Source: Pseudomonadota bacterium (GTDB lineage Bacteria > Pseudomonadota > Gammaproteobacteria > Xanthomonadales > Rhodanobacteraceae). Taken from it: 64,000 nt of DNA. Below the pieces are notes generated by a model. The model saw only the letters and a list, made by a program, of their open reading frames with translations, was not told where the DNA came from and made no database searches. Below, in pieces: positions 17,903-28,837 of this stretch. Position 1 is the stretch's first letter, and each line of letters begins with the position of its first letter. The stretch is from contig JAKAWV010000002.1 of assembly GCA_021827205.1 (NCBI GenBank), forward strand, positions 158,423-222,422, in the 5' to 3' direction. The position numbers were made by a program, and so were the translations under genes.

Positions 17903-18631
17903 ATGCTTCAACGCTTTCTCAAGGCGGTCCGATTGCTTCAACCGAGTGCCCTTCGTTTTGGGTGGTGGGCATGTCCAATCTGCGGCTCCGCCCTTCAGGT
18001 ACGCCTCAACACCGATGAAATGGGCGTGCGCTGCGTGCGTTGTGGCGCGTCGCCGGTCACGCAGTCCATCGTGGACGTGATTCGCGGCAAGTGTTTAGAT
18101 TTGTCTTCCCTGTCCGTCTACGAACTGTCATCTCGTGGAGCGCTTGTCGATTGGCTCACACCACGTGCTGGATCGTTGACGACCAGCGAGTACATCCCGG
18201 AGGTGGCGCTGGGGAGTATCCGCCAAGGCGTACGCTGCGAGGATGTGCGGCGACTGACATTTGCGGATGGCGCGTTCGACTTGTGCACGTCCACCGAAGT
18301 GTTCGAGCATGTCGATGACGATCACGCTGGCTTCGTGCAAGTGCGGCGCGTGTTGCGTCCCGGTGGCATGTTCATCTTCACCGTACCGCTGAGCGGAGCC
18401 ACGCACACCATCGAGCGTGCTCGCGTGCTCGATGGCCAATTGACGCACTTGCTTGAACCTGAATACCACGACGACCCGTTTTCCCGCAGCAAGCAGATTC
18501 TGTGCATGCGCAACTACGGAACCGATATCGTGGAACGGTTGCGCAATGCGGGATTTTCCCATGCTGAATTGACGCGTCCAGCGTTTGACATGATGCATTA
18601 CGCCCGTACGGTGATTGTTGCCGAACGTTGA
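17903..18631 (+). CDS. Zn-ribbon class I SAM methyltransferase, probable cassette gene
   Basis: This 242-residue protein (271 if started at 17816) has a zinc-ribbon-like N-terminus, CPICGSALQ ... CVRCGASP. A methyltransferase-11-type core follows: RRLTFADGAFDLCTSTEVFEHVDDD, then RRVLRPGGMFIFTVPL. The substrate is unknown; similar proteins act on sugars, lipids or small molecules. It lies between two copies of a duplicated junction. It is clearly poorer in GC than its neighbours and uses more A/T-ending codons, signs of recent acquisition. The ATG at 17903 is the better domain start, though no strong Shine-Dalgarno is visible. Confidence 0.75.
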   Translation: MLQRFLKAVRLLQPSALRFGWWACPICGSALQVRLNTDEMGVRCVRCGASPVTQSIVDVIRGKCLDLSSLSVYELSSRGALVDWLTPRAGSLTTSEYIPEVALGSIRQGVRCEDVRRLTFADGAFDLCTSTEVFEHVDDDHAGFVQVRRVLRPGGMFIFTVPLSGATHTIERARVLDGQLTHLLEPEYHDDPFSRSKQILCMRNYGTDIVERLRNAGFSHAELTRPAFDMMHYARTVIVAER

Positions 18632-18700
18632 TGGAGCTGGCCCCGGTTGTCGGTTAATTCCCTCTGAAAACTCATGTTGTCGCCTTATCGTCGGCTGCTC

Positions 18701-18925
18701 GTGGCGCACTTCGAAAGCCTGCATTCGCACGACGCCGTGGCGGTGGCTTGCAAGCGCGTGTCCGGCGGCTACGGCGCCGATGATCAGCCCTTGGCCTTGA
18801 CCTGAGTCACCGCCAAGGCGCCGCTGAATTGCCAGTCGAAGTAGCGCGTCAGCCAGGTCGTGCGCGTGGTGGTATTCGCGCGCAGCAGAAACGGCGCGTA
18901 GTCGCGGTGGTGCCGGAACACCGGG
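18701..18925 (+). repeat. Duplicated folE2/hydrolase junction, copy B
   Basis: The first 105 bases are a stranded copy of the folE2 3' end. They read in frame as [18 protein letters not shown] and on to a TGA at 18803-18805. They have no folE2 body before them and are a non-functional fragment. The remainder is the true 3' end of the minus-strand lipoprotein hydrolase. With copy A at 17590, this frames the methyltransferase cassette. Confidence 0.8.
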
Positions 18926-19974
18926 CAACGTCGCGCCGGCTGCTGGGCCACGGAACCCACCCAGTGCACAAACTCGGCGCCGAAACCCTGCACGGCGAAT
19001 GGCAGTGAGAGATGGTTATACGTGCGTGCCGTGACCAGTTGCACGCGCGGCAAGCCCTGCGCCATGCGCGCCAACCTGTGGCTGCTGATCAGTCGGTCGC
19101 GGCTGCCACGCACGATCAGGACGCACGCGCTCGCGTGAGTCATCGCGGGCCGTGGCGACAGCGTGTACAGGTCGAGACCGAGCGCGCGGTCGACGCGATC
19201 GACGGCGGCGTCCATCTCGTCGCGCGTCACCAACAGATGCGCCAGCCACAGCGGGATGAACAAACCCGAGTCGGGTGTGCGGCGGATCGCCGACGCCGCA
19301 TTGGCGAAAGGCTCCAGCGCGATGACGCCGCTTGGCGGTTGCGCCAGCCGAGCGGCCGTGAACAGCGCCACGTCGGCGCCGTAGGACACGCCGAACAGGT
19401 ACAGCGGGTAATGGATCGCGCCAGCCAGTTCGAGCTGCGGAACCAGCTCGCTCAAGTCCATGGCCTCGGCTGGGCCGAACCCGGGCGGCGCCTGCGACGA
19501 GCCGCCCTGGTCGGGCAGGTCCACCATCACCACGCGATAGCCGGATTGCGCGAAGGTGATGGCCCACGACGACATCAGCAGCGCATTCATGCTCCAGCCC
19601 GGCAGCAGCAGGACGGTGCCCTTGCCCGGCAAGCGCGCGGGCAGCAGATAAGGTGCCAGCGGCATTCCTGGCGCCTTGAACGACCAACCGCGGCTGTGCA
19701 GGCCGTGCTGGTCGTGCTGATGGATGTCGAAGGCGCGCGGTGCGCTGTACCAGTAGACCAGGGTCAGGCCATTGGCCAGATGCACCTGCGCGCGCCGGAA
19801 TCCGATGGCATGCCGCGCCATTTCGTGCTCGAAGTGCACGACCGTGTGTCCGGGTCGCGCCGGATGCTCGATCTGCTGTGCCACGTAGCGTGGCACGATC
19901 TCGGCGCAGCCCGCCAGCAGCAGCAAAGCGACCAGCAACACGCTCGTGCGCAGGATGAATCGCAGCGGATGCAT
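18784..19974 (-). CDS. Alpha/beta-hydrolase lipoprotein
   Basis: This 396-residue protein has a signal peptide with lipobox LLLLAGC (Cys22). The hydrolase core shows [38 protein letters not shown], the nucleophile elbow [13 protein letters not shown] (GxSxG) and [15 protein letters not shown]. It is probably an outer-membrane-anchored esterase or lipase-like enzyme of unknown substrate. Its 3' end overlaps the stranded folE2 tail by about 22 bases. The start is the ATG directly before the signal peptide. Confidence 0.85.
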   Translation of the reverse strand: MHPLRFILRTSVLLVALLLLAGCAEIVPRYVAQQIEHPARPGHTVVHFEHEMARHAIGFRRAQVHLANGLTLVYWYSAPRAFDIHQHDQHGLHSRGWSFKAPGMPLAPYLLPARLPGKGTVLLLPGWSMNALLMSSWAITFAQSGYRVVMVDLPDQGGSSQAPPGFGPAEAMDLSELVPQLELAGAIHYPLYLFGVSYGADVALFTAARLAQPPSGVIALEPFANAASAIRRTPDSGLFIPLWLAHLLVTRDEMDAAVDRVDRALGLDLYTLSPRPAMTHASACVLIVRGSRDRLISSHRLARMAQGLPRVQLVTARTYNHLSLPFAVQGFGAEFVHWVGSVAQQPARRCPVFRHHRDYAPFLLRANTTTRTTWLTRYFDWQFSGALAVTQVKAKG

Positions 19975-20040
19975 GCTGAAAGTGTAGCCATTGCAGGCAA
20001 TGTCGTGCCCGGTAGCGCGTCGTGGCCCGCCGCGCGTGCA

Positions 20041-20664
20041 TCACAGCGGAATGTGCACCCGCACCACGCCGGGATCGCCGGGCACGCGCGCCAGCTCGCC
20101 ACCGTGCGCACGCGCCAGATGCAGCATGGCAGCATTGTCGTGGGCGACGTAGCTCCACAGCTCGCGCATGTCGGCGTGTCGCGCCGCGTGCATCAGGGTT
20201 TGCAGCAGCAGTCGGCCATAGCCTTGACCGGCTTCGGCACGCTCCACCAGCAGCGCGAACTCGGCGCAGGCGCTGGCCGTATCGAGAAACATGCGCCCCA
20301 CGCCGTGCAATTCGCCGTGGCCGGGCTGCGCCGCGCTGGCAATGACCCATGCCTGCTCGATTTCGCCATCGGGTGCGCACAGACGCTGCGGCACGCCGGG
20401 CGGCAGTTCGCGCAGGCTGTGCAGAAAGCGGCGGCGGATTTCCGTGGGTGTCAGTCGCGCGAACAAACGCTCCAGCGCCGGCTGGTCGGGCGCATGGATG
20501 CTGCGCAACCACAGCGCATGCTGGCCGGCGCGTGTCAGCGCCGGTACGGCATCGCCGCTGGGCGCGAGCTCAGGCGCGGCATAGCGCTGCGCGGCGGGCG
20601 CAGGCGGGCGACCGTGGCGCAGCGCATCGAGGGGGCTGCTGGCGTTGCTGTCAAGGATCGGCAT
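20041..20664 (-). CDS. GNAT acetyltransferase related to the Pat acetyltransferase domain
   Basis: This 207-residue protein has the GNAT core: LHGVGRMFLDTASACAEFALLVERAEAGQGYGRLLLQTLMHAARH with the Q-x-x-G-x-G/R acetyl-CoA loop. The preceding helix LTPTEIRRRFLHSLRELPP resembles the acetyltransferase domain of Pat/YfiQ protein-lysine acetyltransferases, without the large CoA-ligase-like part. Stand-alone versions are common, and the target is unknown. About 45 residues at the N-terminus are disordered-looking. Confidence 0.8.
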   Translation of the reverse strand: MPILDSNASSPLDALRHGRPPAPAAQRYAAPELAPSGDAVPALTRAGQHALWLRSIHAPDQPALERLFARLTPTEIRRRFLHSLRELPPGVPQRLCAPDGEIEQAWVIASAAQPGHGELHGVGRMFLDTASACAEFALLVERAEAGQGYGRLLLQTLMHAARHADMRELWSYVAHDNAAMLHLARAHGGELARVPGDPGVVRVHIPL

Positions 20665-20861
20665 GGCGCTATTGTGCGCCGCAACATGAGTTGTTGTATA
20701 CGCCTGCGTACGGGCCGTTCAAGCGTGCATTCATGGTGGGCCCATGTCGCGGGCACGACAGCGTTCAGCACCTTTGAAATGGCGCGCGGTATCGGCGGAC
20801 AGCCATCGCGCAATAACCGCGTTGCTTCCGCTGTGCCGCGCGCTGCTGCGATCATCCGCGC

Positions 20862-21473
20862 ATGAATCCCGCGCCGCGCCTGCTGCTTGCCTCCCGATCG
20901 CCACGCCGCCGCGAATTGCTGGCGCGTCTGGGCTGTGCCTTCGAGGTGATCGATGTGGAGGTGCCAGAGCAGCGCCACGCCGGGGAAACGCCGGCCGAGT
21001 ACGTGCAGCGCGTGGCGCACGACAAGGCCGCGGCGGGCTGGGGGCGGGTGCGTGGGCCGCAACCGGCACTGGTGCTGGGCGCCGACACCGAGGTGGTGTT
21101 GGACGACACGGTGTTTGGCAAACCCGCGCACGCGGCGGCGGCGCTGGACATGCTGCAGCGGCTGAGCGGACACGAGCACGAGGTGCTTTCGGCGTTGTGC
21201 CTGCTGGGTGCCGGCGGCGCGCGCACCGCGCTGGTGCGCAGCACGGTGCGTTTTGCGCCACTCGATGCGGAAACCTTGCACGCTTACGTCGCCAGCGGCG
21301 AGCCGTTCGGCAAGGCCGGGGCTTATGCGATTCAGGGCTATGCCGAGAGCTTCGTGGCACGCCTTGCCGGCAGCTATTCGGGGGTGATGGGTTTGCCGCT
21401 GCACGCCACCGCCAGTCTGCTGCGTGCCGCCGGTGTGGCCTTGGGGCCACCGTCCACCACGCCGCGAGAATGA
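20862..21473 (+). CDS. Maf-like dTTP/UTP pyrophosphatase
   Basis: This 203-residue nucleotide pyrophosphatase has LLLASRSPRRRELLARLG at the N-terminus, VLGADTEVVLDDTVFGKP (the catalytic Asp region) and GAYAIQGYAESFVARLAGSYSGVMGLP. These residues match the YhdE subgroup, which hydrolyses dTTP, UTP and modified pyrimidines. Maf next to rng (cafA) is a classic gammaproteobacterial arrangement, seen here with the RNase G gene 120 bases downstream. Confidence 0.93.
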   Translation: MNPAPRLLLASRSPRRRELLARLGCAFEVIDVEVPEQRHAGETPAEYVQRVAHDKAAAGWGRVRGPQPALVLGADTEVVLDDTVFGKPAHAAAALDMLQRLSGHEHEVLSALCLLGAGGARTALVRSTVRFAPLDAETLHAYVASGEPFGKAGAYAIQGYAESFVARLAGSYSGVMGLPLHATASLLRAAGVALGPPSTTPRE

Positions 21474-21593
21474 GCCGCCGCGCGCGTTTCGCGCGGCCCT
21501 GCTGCATTGTGCATGACAGGCGCGCTGGCAGAAGGCTATAAAGCAGGCAGGACAATCGGCCGGCGTGAAGAACACGGGCACAATGAGGTTGCA

Positions 21594-23102
21594 GTGAGCG
21601 AGGAAATACTGGTCAACGTGACTCCGCGCGAAACGCGCGTCGCGGTGGTCGAGAACGGCATGCTGCAGGAAGTGTACCTCGAGCGTGCCTCGCGGCGCGG
21701 CAACGTGGGCAATATCTACAAGGGCCGCGTGGTGCGGGTGATGCCGGGCATGCAGGCGGCGTTCGTCGATATCGGGCTGGAGCGCACCGCATTCCTGCAC
21801 GTCGCCGACATCGCGCGCGCGGCGCAGGCCGAGGCTGCCGAGGCCGCAGCGGGCAATGCCGCGGCGGCTGGCGGCGACGCTCACGGCCATGGCACGCTGC
21901 CCTCGATCTGCGAGCTGCTGCGCGATGGTCAGGACATCGTGGTGCAGGTGATCAAGGACGCGATCGGCGGCAAGGGCGCGCGTGTATCGGCACACCTGTC
22001 GATTCCCTCGCGCTGCCTGGTGCTGCTGCCGCAGACGCGCACGTTGGGCATCTCGGCGCGCATCGAGGATGAGGACGAACGCGCGCGGTTGCGCGAGATC
22101 ATCGCGCGGCGCACCGGCGAGAATGCGCTGGGTTACATCGTGCGCACCAATGCCGAGGGCGCCAGCGAGGACGCGCTGGCCTTCGACCTCACCTATCTGG
22201 GCAAGGTCTGGCGCGTGGTGCAGGAAAACATCGCGCGCGCGCAGGTCGGCGAGCGCGTGTACGAGGAGCTTTCGCTGCCGCTGCGCGCGCTGCGCGATCT
22301 GATGCACGAGGACATGGAGAAAGTACGCGTGGACTCGCGCGAAACCTTCGACAAGCTGGTCAAGTTCGTGACCAAGTTCATGCCCGAGTTGGCAGGGCGC
22401 ATCGAGCATTACGCTGGCGAGCGCCCGATCTTCGACTTGTTCGGCGTCGAGGATGAAATCCAGCGTGCGCTGGACAAGAACGTGCCGCTGAAGTCCGGTG
22501 GCTATCTGGTGATCGACCAGACCGAGGCGATGACCACGATCGATGTCAACACGGGGGGATTCCTCGGCGCGCGCAATCTGGAGGACACTGCGTTTCGCAC
22601 CAATCTGGAGGCAGCGCAGTCGGGCGCGCGGCAACTGCGCCTGCGCAACCTGGGCGGCATCATCATCATCGACTTCATCGACATGGGCGATCCCGAGCAC
22701 CGTCGTCAGGTGCTGCGTCAACTGGAAAAATCCCTGACCGGCGACTACGCCAAGACCACGGTGTACGAGATGAGTCCGCTGGGACTGGTGGAGATGACGC
22801 GCAAGCGCACCACCGAGAGCTTGGCACGGCAGTTGTGCGAGCCGTGTCCGACGTGCTCGGGTCGCGGTGTGCTGAAAACCGCCGAGACCGTCACCTACGA
22901 GATTTTTCGCGAGATCACGCGCGCGGTGCGCCAGTTCGAAGCGCGCCAACTGTTGGTGCTGGCTGCGTCGCGCGTGGTGCAGCGTATCCTGGAAGAGGAG
23001 TCGACCGCCGTGGCCGAGCTGGAGCAATTCACGCGCAAGAGCATCCGCTTCCAGCCCGAGGAGCACTACACGCAGGAACAGTTCGATGTCGTTCTGCTCT
23101 GA
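21594..23102 (+). CDS. rng: Ribonuclease G
   Basis: This 502-residue single-strand-specific endoribonuclease acts in 16S rRNA 5' maturation and mRNA decay. The S1-like domain includes RGNVGNIYKGRVVRVMPGMQ and FVDIGLERTAFLHVAD. The catalytic core shows GGYLVIDQTEAMTTIDVNTG and IIIDFIDMGDPEHR, and the Zn-link is CEPCPTCSGRG. I chose the GTG at 21594 because GAGG lies six bases upstream and VSEEILVNVTPRETR is the conserved start. A longer frame opens at 21507. An Ala-rich insert (about 82-100) is lineage-specific. Confidence 0.96.
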   Translation: MSEEILVNVTPRETRVAVVENGMLQEVYLERASRRGNVGNIYKGRVVRVMPGMQAAFVDIGLERTAFLHVADIARAAQAEAAEAAAGNAAAAGGDAHGHGTLPSICELLRDGQDIVVQVIKDAIGGKGARVSAHLSIPSRCLVLLPQTRTLGISARIEDEDERARLREIIARRTGENALGYIVRTNAEGASEDALAFDLTYLGKVWRVVQENIARAQVGERVYEELSLPLRALRDLMHEDMEKVRVDSRETFDKLVKFVTKFMPELAGRIEHYAGERPIFDLFGVEDEIQRALDKNVPLKSGGYLVIDQTEAMTTIDVNTGGFLGARNLEDTAFRTNLEAAQSGARQLRLRNLGGIIIIDFIDMGDPEHRRQVLRQLEKSLTGDYAKTTVYEMSPLGLVEMTRKRTTESLARQLCEPCPTCSGRGVLKTAETVTYEIFREITRAVRQFEARQLLVLAASRVVQRILEEESTAVAELEQFTRKSIRFQPEEHYTQEQFDVVLL

Positions 23103-23198
23103 CCGGTTGTTGCACCAAGCCCATGCGAGCTTGATGCGCGTGCAGGACATTCGCGTCCAGAACCAGCACGCCGTTTCTCGACGCCCCGCCAGGCGCGG

Positions 23199-26100
23199 AT
23201 GCCCGTGTCGCTGAAGTCCCGGCATCGCAGTTGGCATCGGCGCCTGCGCTTCTGGCTGGGCGCGGTGATCGCGGCAGTGATCATCGCGTTGGCCACGGCC
23301 ATGGCGCTGGGGCAGATTCTGCTGCCGCTGGCGGCACGCTATCCGCAGCGCGTGGAGGCATTGCTGTCACGCGAGTTGGGGCGGCCGGTGCGATTTCAGA
23401 GCATGCATGGCATCTGGCGCCCAAGTGGCCCCGAACTGACCCTGAGCAACCTGACCCTGGGTTCGCGCAGCGGCGCGCCGCTGCTGCGACTGGCCGAGGC
23501 CAAGCTGCGCTTCAGCTTCGGACGGCTGTTCTGGCCTGATCGCCACTGGATCGAGCTGAGCGCGCGCGGACTTGATTTGCAATTGGCGCGCGATGCGGCC
23601 GGAAGCTGGCATATCGCGGGCTTTGGCGGCGCACCGAACGCCGGCGGGCAGAGCCTGTACTCGCTGCCGGTGGACCTGAAACTGACCGATTTGCGCGTCG
23701 AGGTGCAGCCCGGTCCCGCAGCGCCGCGTTATGGCTTCACCGCCGATGCGGTGCTGATCTCGGATCGCGATGATGCACTGCGTTTCGGCGCCAATCTGCG
23801 CCGCGACGGCATGGCGCACGACGTGCGCGTGGCCGGCCGCTTCAGCGCCGATGGTCACAGCGGTGCGCTGTACGTGAATATCGCCGATGCCGATTTGGGC
23901 CAGTTGGCGCGCGACATGCTGGTGTCGGGTTATGCGCTGACGCGCGGCCGCGGCAGCGTGCGCGCCTGGTTGCATTGGCGCGACGGCCGCCTGCAGCAGG
24001 CGCAAACCGAATTCGACGTGACCGATCTCGCGCTCAGCGGCCCGCAGGCGCGCGCGGCGCAGTTGCCGCGGTTGAGTGGCACGCTGGATTTGCGCCGCGA
24101 CGGTGCGTTGTGGCATTTGCGTTATGCAACGCCTGCACCGCGTGGCCAATCGTCCGGCCTGCTGCGAGCGGTTTTCGAGCATCGCGGCGGAATGCCGTGG
24201 CTGCGCGTGCAGGCCGATGATGTGCAACTGGCGCCGCTGGCGCCGCTGTTCGGGCTGTTGCCGCAGGTGCCGCCGGGCTTGTCGCAATGGCTGGGGGTGG
24301 CCGCGCTACAGGGGCGTATCGATCACGTCGATGTGCGCTGGTACGGATCGCGTGCGTACAGTTTTGTCGGCAGCGTGCGGGGTCTCGGTTGGGCGTCCAC
24401 CGGATCACTGCCGGGCATCGACAAACTCGATGCAGTCATCCGCGGTGATCAGGAGGCGATCGCGCTGGAGCTGCCGCGGCAGGCGCTCACGCTGCGCTAT
24501 CCGCACGTGTTCCGCAGCCCGCTCGCGTTCACCGCGCTCAGCGCGACGCTGGCCGCGTGGCACAGCGCGGCAGGCTGGAAGATCGGCATCGGCGCGCTGG
24601 ATTTCGATGCCGCGCAATTTGCCGGCCGTGCCCAGGGAACGATCCTGTTGCGTCCAGGCCAACCCAGGCCGGTGCTGGATGTCTACGCCGCGCTGCGCCG
24701 TGCCGATGTCACCGCCGCCAAGTTGTTCTGGCCGATCAACATCATCTCGCCCAAGGGCGTGGGCTGGCTGGATCGTGCCTTGGTCAGCGGCAGCGTGGAC
24801 AGTGCGCGCGCGGTATTTCGCGGTGATACCGCCGACTGGCCGTTTCGCGATGATCAAGGCCAGTTCCAGGCGCTGGCGAAATTCCGCGAAGTCAGCTTCG
24901 ATTTCAACCCACACTGGCCGCTCGCGGTGGATCTGGCCGGCACCGCGCTGTTCGAAAATGACGGTCTGACCGTGAGCGCCACGCAAGGCAGTGTGTTGGG
25001 CAATCCGCTGCGTCACGCACTGGCGCGCATCAGCGATCTGGGTGCGATCACCTTGGCGCTATCCGCCGAGGGCGCGGGGCCGGCGCCGCAACTGCTGGAC
25101 TTCGTGCGCAAGAGCCCGATCAGCAACCATTTCCGCGATGCGATCAAACCGCTGCACATCAGCGGTAGCGCCGGCTGGAGCTTCACCCTGGTGCTGCCGC
25201 TGCGCGACGTGCACCGGTTCGCGCTGGACGGCACCGCGCAGCTCAGGCAGGTGAGCGTGGAGGCGCCCGAGTGGCAGCTCGCGATTCGCAAGATCAACGG
25301 CCCGCTGCAGTTTGATCGCGGCGGCATCAGCGCCACCGGGCTGACGGCCGAGTTTCGCGGCACGCCGGCGACGCTGGCGATCGCCGCGGGCAAGGACACT
25401 GGCGTGCCGGGGCGCCCGCTGCAGGCCAGCCTCGCCGGGCAGTTCGACGCCGCGACCCTGCTGCGCGGCATCAATGCGCTGCAAGCCTGGGTGCCGCGTT
25501 TGCAAGGCAGCGCGCCGGTGACTCTGGGGCTGCGCATCGACACGGGCAACGGCACCGGTACCAGCGACAACAGCACCGCCGGCAACGCCGCCAGCAGCGC
25601 GAGTACAGCCAGTGCAGCCGGCTCAGTCAGCAGCAGCGGCGGCAACGCGACGCGCACGCTGAGCGTGGATTCCACTCTGGTCGGCATGCGCCTGAACCTG
25701 CCGGCGCCACTGGACAAACCCGCCGCCAGCAGCCTGCCGCTGCATCTTGAGATCGGCCTGCCGTTCGCCGGCGCGCGGTTGCGCGGCACGCTCGGTGGGC
25801 AATTGCTCAGCGCCAACGGGCGTTTGCCTGCGGCTGCGGGGCAAGGCTTCGCGCTGAGCTTGGGCCTGGGTGGCACGCCGCCGCCGCCGTTGCCGACGGG
25901 AGCGGCGGGCGGCCTCGCGCTGGCCGGCAGCACGCCGGTGATGGATGTCTCCGGCTGGTCCGCGGTCAGCACCGGCAACAGCAGTGGCGCACGTTGGCCA
26001 CTGAGCGGATCGGTGCAAAGCCCGCAGGCCTTGCTGTTCGGGCGCGTGTTCAAGAATTTGCAGTTGCAATTGCAAAGCAGCGCGCAGGGCCTGCAGGTGC

Positions 26101-27107
26101 AGGCCAGCAGCCCGGCACTGGAAGGCAGCCTTAGCCTGCCCGCTGATTTGCAGCGCGCCGGCATCACCGCGAATCTCAAGCGCCTGTACTGGCCGGCCGA
26201 GGGCGTCAGCACCGGACCCGGCACGCCGGCCGCGCCGACGCCGATGGCCGCGGCCAATCCCGCGCTGCTGCCGCCGCTGCACCTGCGTGTGGATGATTTT
26301 CACCTCGGCGCGGCGCAATTTGGCAGCGCTAATTTCCAGAGCACGCCGATTGCCGGCGGCATGCGTATCGACCAGATCGACTCGCATTCGCCCAACGTCA
26401 CCATGCGCGCACGCGGTACCTGGATGGGTGACGCGCGCAGCAGCCGCACGCAAATGGTGATTGAGTTCAGCGCGGCTGATCTTGGCCACATGCTGGAGGC
26501 TCTGGGCTACCAGAATCTGGTCGGCGGCGGGCGCACCGTGGCGCACCTGGATGCGAGCTGGGCCGGTGCGCCCTCGGCGTTCGCGCTGGATGCGCTCGAT
26601 GGCACGCTCAAGATCGCCGTGACCGAGGGCCGTATTCTCGAAGTGAAGCCGGGTGCGGGACGCTTGCTGGGCCTGTTCTCCATCGCCGAATTGCCGCGCC
26701 GGTTGATGTTTGATTTCGGCGACGTGTTCCGCAAGGGCTTCGCATTCGACTCGATCAAGGGAGATTTCACCCTCGGCAACGGCAACGCCGTCACCCATGA
26801 TCTGGAGATTCGCGGCCCCTCCGCCGATATCAAGGTCGACGGCCGCACCGGCCTGCGCGCGCGCGATTACGACCAGATCGTGAGCGTGTTCCCCAAGGTC
26901 GGCAGCACGCTGCCGCTGCTGGGTGCGGTGGCCGGCGGCCCCGTGGGCGCGGCCGCCGGCCTGGCCTTGCAAGGACTGCTCGGTTCGGGCCTGGCGCATG
27001 CCAGCGCCACCACGTACAGGATCACCGGCAGTTGGGAGAAACCGCTGATCGTGAAGATCAATCCCGCGCCGGCTAGCTCCGCGGCCCGTCCGCCGCTGCG
27101 GCACTGA
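23199..27107 (+). CDS. yhdP: YhdP family protein (AsmA-like phospholipid transport)
   Basis: This 1302-residue protein has one N-terminal membrane anchor (about 15-45) and a very long periplasmic beta-rich body, typical of YhdP, TamB and AsmA-like proteins that bridge the envelope and move phospholipids to the outer membrane. [19 protein letters not shown] and the C-terminal block [21 protein letters not shown] with [12 protein letters not shown] are YhdP signatures. A Ser/Thr/Gly/Ala-rich linker occurs at about 788-825. It sits between rng and tldD, the conserved gammaproteobacterial order. Confidence 0.9.
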   Translation: MPVSLKSRHRSWHRRLRFWLGAVIAAVIIALATAMALGQILLPLAARYPQRVEALLSRELGRPVRFQSMHGIWRPSGPELTLSNLTLGSRSGAPLLRLAEAKLRFSFGRLFWPDRHWIELSARGLDLQLARDAAGSWHIAGFGGAPNAGGQSLYSLPVDLKLTDLRVEVQPGPAAPRYGFTADAVLISDRDDALRFGANLRRDGMAHDVRVAGRFSADGHSGALYVNIADADLGQLARDMLVSGYALTRGRGSVRAWLHWRDGRLQQAQTEFDVTDLALSGPQARAAQLPRLSGTLDLRRDGALWHLRYATPAPRGQSSGLLRAVFEHRGGMPWLRVQADDVQLAPLAPLFGLLPQVPPGLSQWLGVAALQGRIDHVDVRWYGSRAYSFVGSVRGLGWASTGSLPGIDKLDAVIRGDQEAIALELPRQALTLRYPHVFRSPLAFTALSATLAAWHSAAGWKIGIGALDFDAAQFAGRAQGTILLRPGQPRPVLDVYAALRRADVTAAKLFWPINIISPKGVGWLDRALVSGSVDSARAVFRGDTADWPFRDDQGQFQALAKFREVSFDFNPHWPLAVDLAGTALFENDGLTVSATQGSVLGNPLRHALARISDLGAITLALSAEGAGPAPQLLDFVRKSPISNHFRDAIKPLHISGSAGWSFTLVLPLRDVHRFALDGTAQLRQVSVEAPEWQLAIRKINGPLQFDRGGISATGLTAEFRGTPATLAIAAGKDTGVPGRPLQASLAGQFDAATLLRGINALQAWVPRLQGSAPVTLGLRIDTGNGTGTSDNSTAGNAASSASTASAAGSVSSSGGNATRTLSVDSTLVGMRLNLPAPLDKPAASSLPLHLEIGLPFAGARLRGTLGGQLLSANGRLPAAAGQGFALSLGLGGTPPPPLPTGAAGGLALAGSTPVMDVSGWSAVSTGNSSGARWPLSGSVQSPQALLFGRVFKNLQLQLQSSAQGLQVQASSPALEGSLSLPADLQRAGITANLKRLYWPAEGVSTGPGTPAAPTPMAAANPALLPPLHLRVDDFHLGAAQFGSANFQSTPIAGGMRIDQIDSHSPNVTMRARGTWMGDARSSRTQMVIEFSAADLGHMLEALGYQNLVGGGRTVAHLDASWAGAPSAFALDALDGTLKIAVTEGRILEVKPGAGRLLGLFSIAELPRRLMFDFGDVFRKGFAFDSIKGDFTLGNGNAVTHDLEIRGPSADIKVDGRTGLRARDYDQIVSVFPKVGSTLPLLGAVAGGPVGAAAGLALQGLLGSGLAHASATTYRITGSWEKPLIVKINPAPASSAARPPLRH

Positions 27108-27195
27108 TGGCACGCGCGGGGCTTGCGCTGCGCCGCCGCTGTCCCTACGTTGCAGGTCTCACCCGTCATCCGGCGCGTCGCGTCAGGCATTCCCC

Positions 27196-28635
<1,440 letters not shown>

Positions 28636-28837
28636 TTCGTGGCCAGGCATGACGGTTTCGTAAGAACGCCGACTGCAAGTTGGCAGGCGCGTGCAGGAAC
28701 TTGTTCATGTTCTGGACAGTCCTTGACGGGTGGCCGCTGATGCGCGCCGCGCGTGGGTAGCGGCGCCGAATTTGATGCGCGCGTGCCGCCACGGCGTGCG
28801 TATTCGAGCCGCTTTGCTCCCTGCCCAAGGATTGCCC

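Noticed and set aside
19012..20865. A 617-codon plus-strand open frame over the hydrolase and GNAT genes
   Set aside because: Shadow of minus-strand genes with lipobox, GxSxG and GNAT motifs. Its translation is low-complexity.
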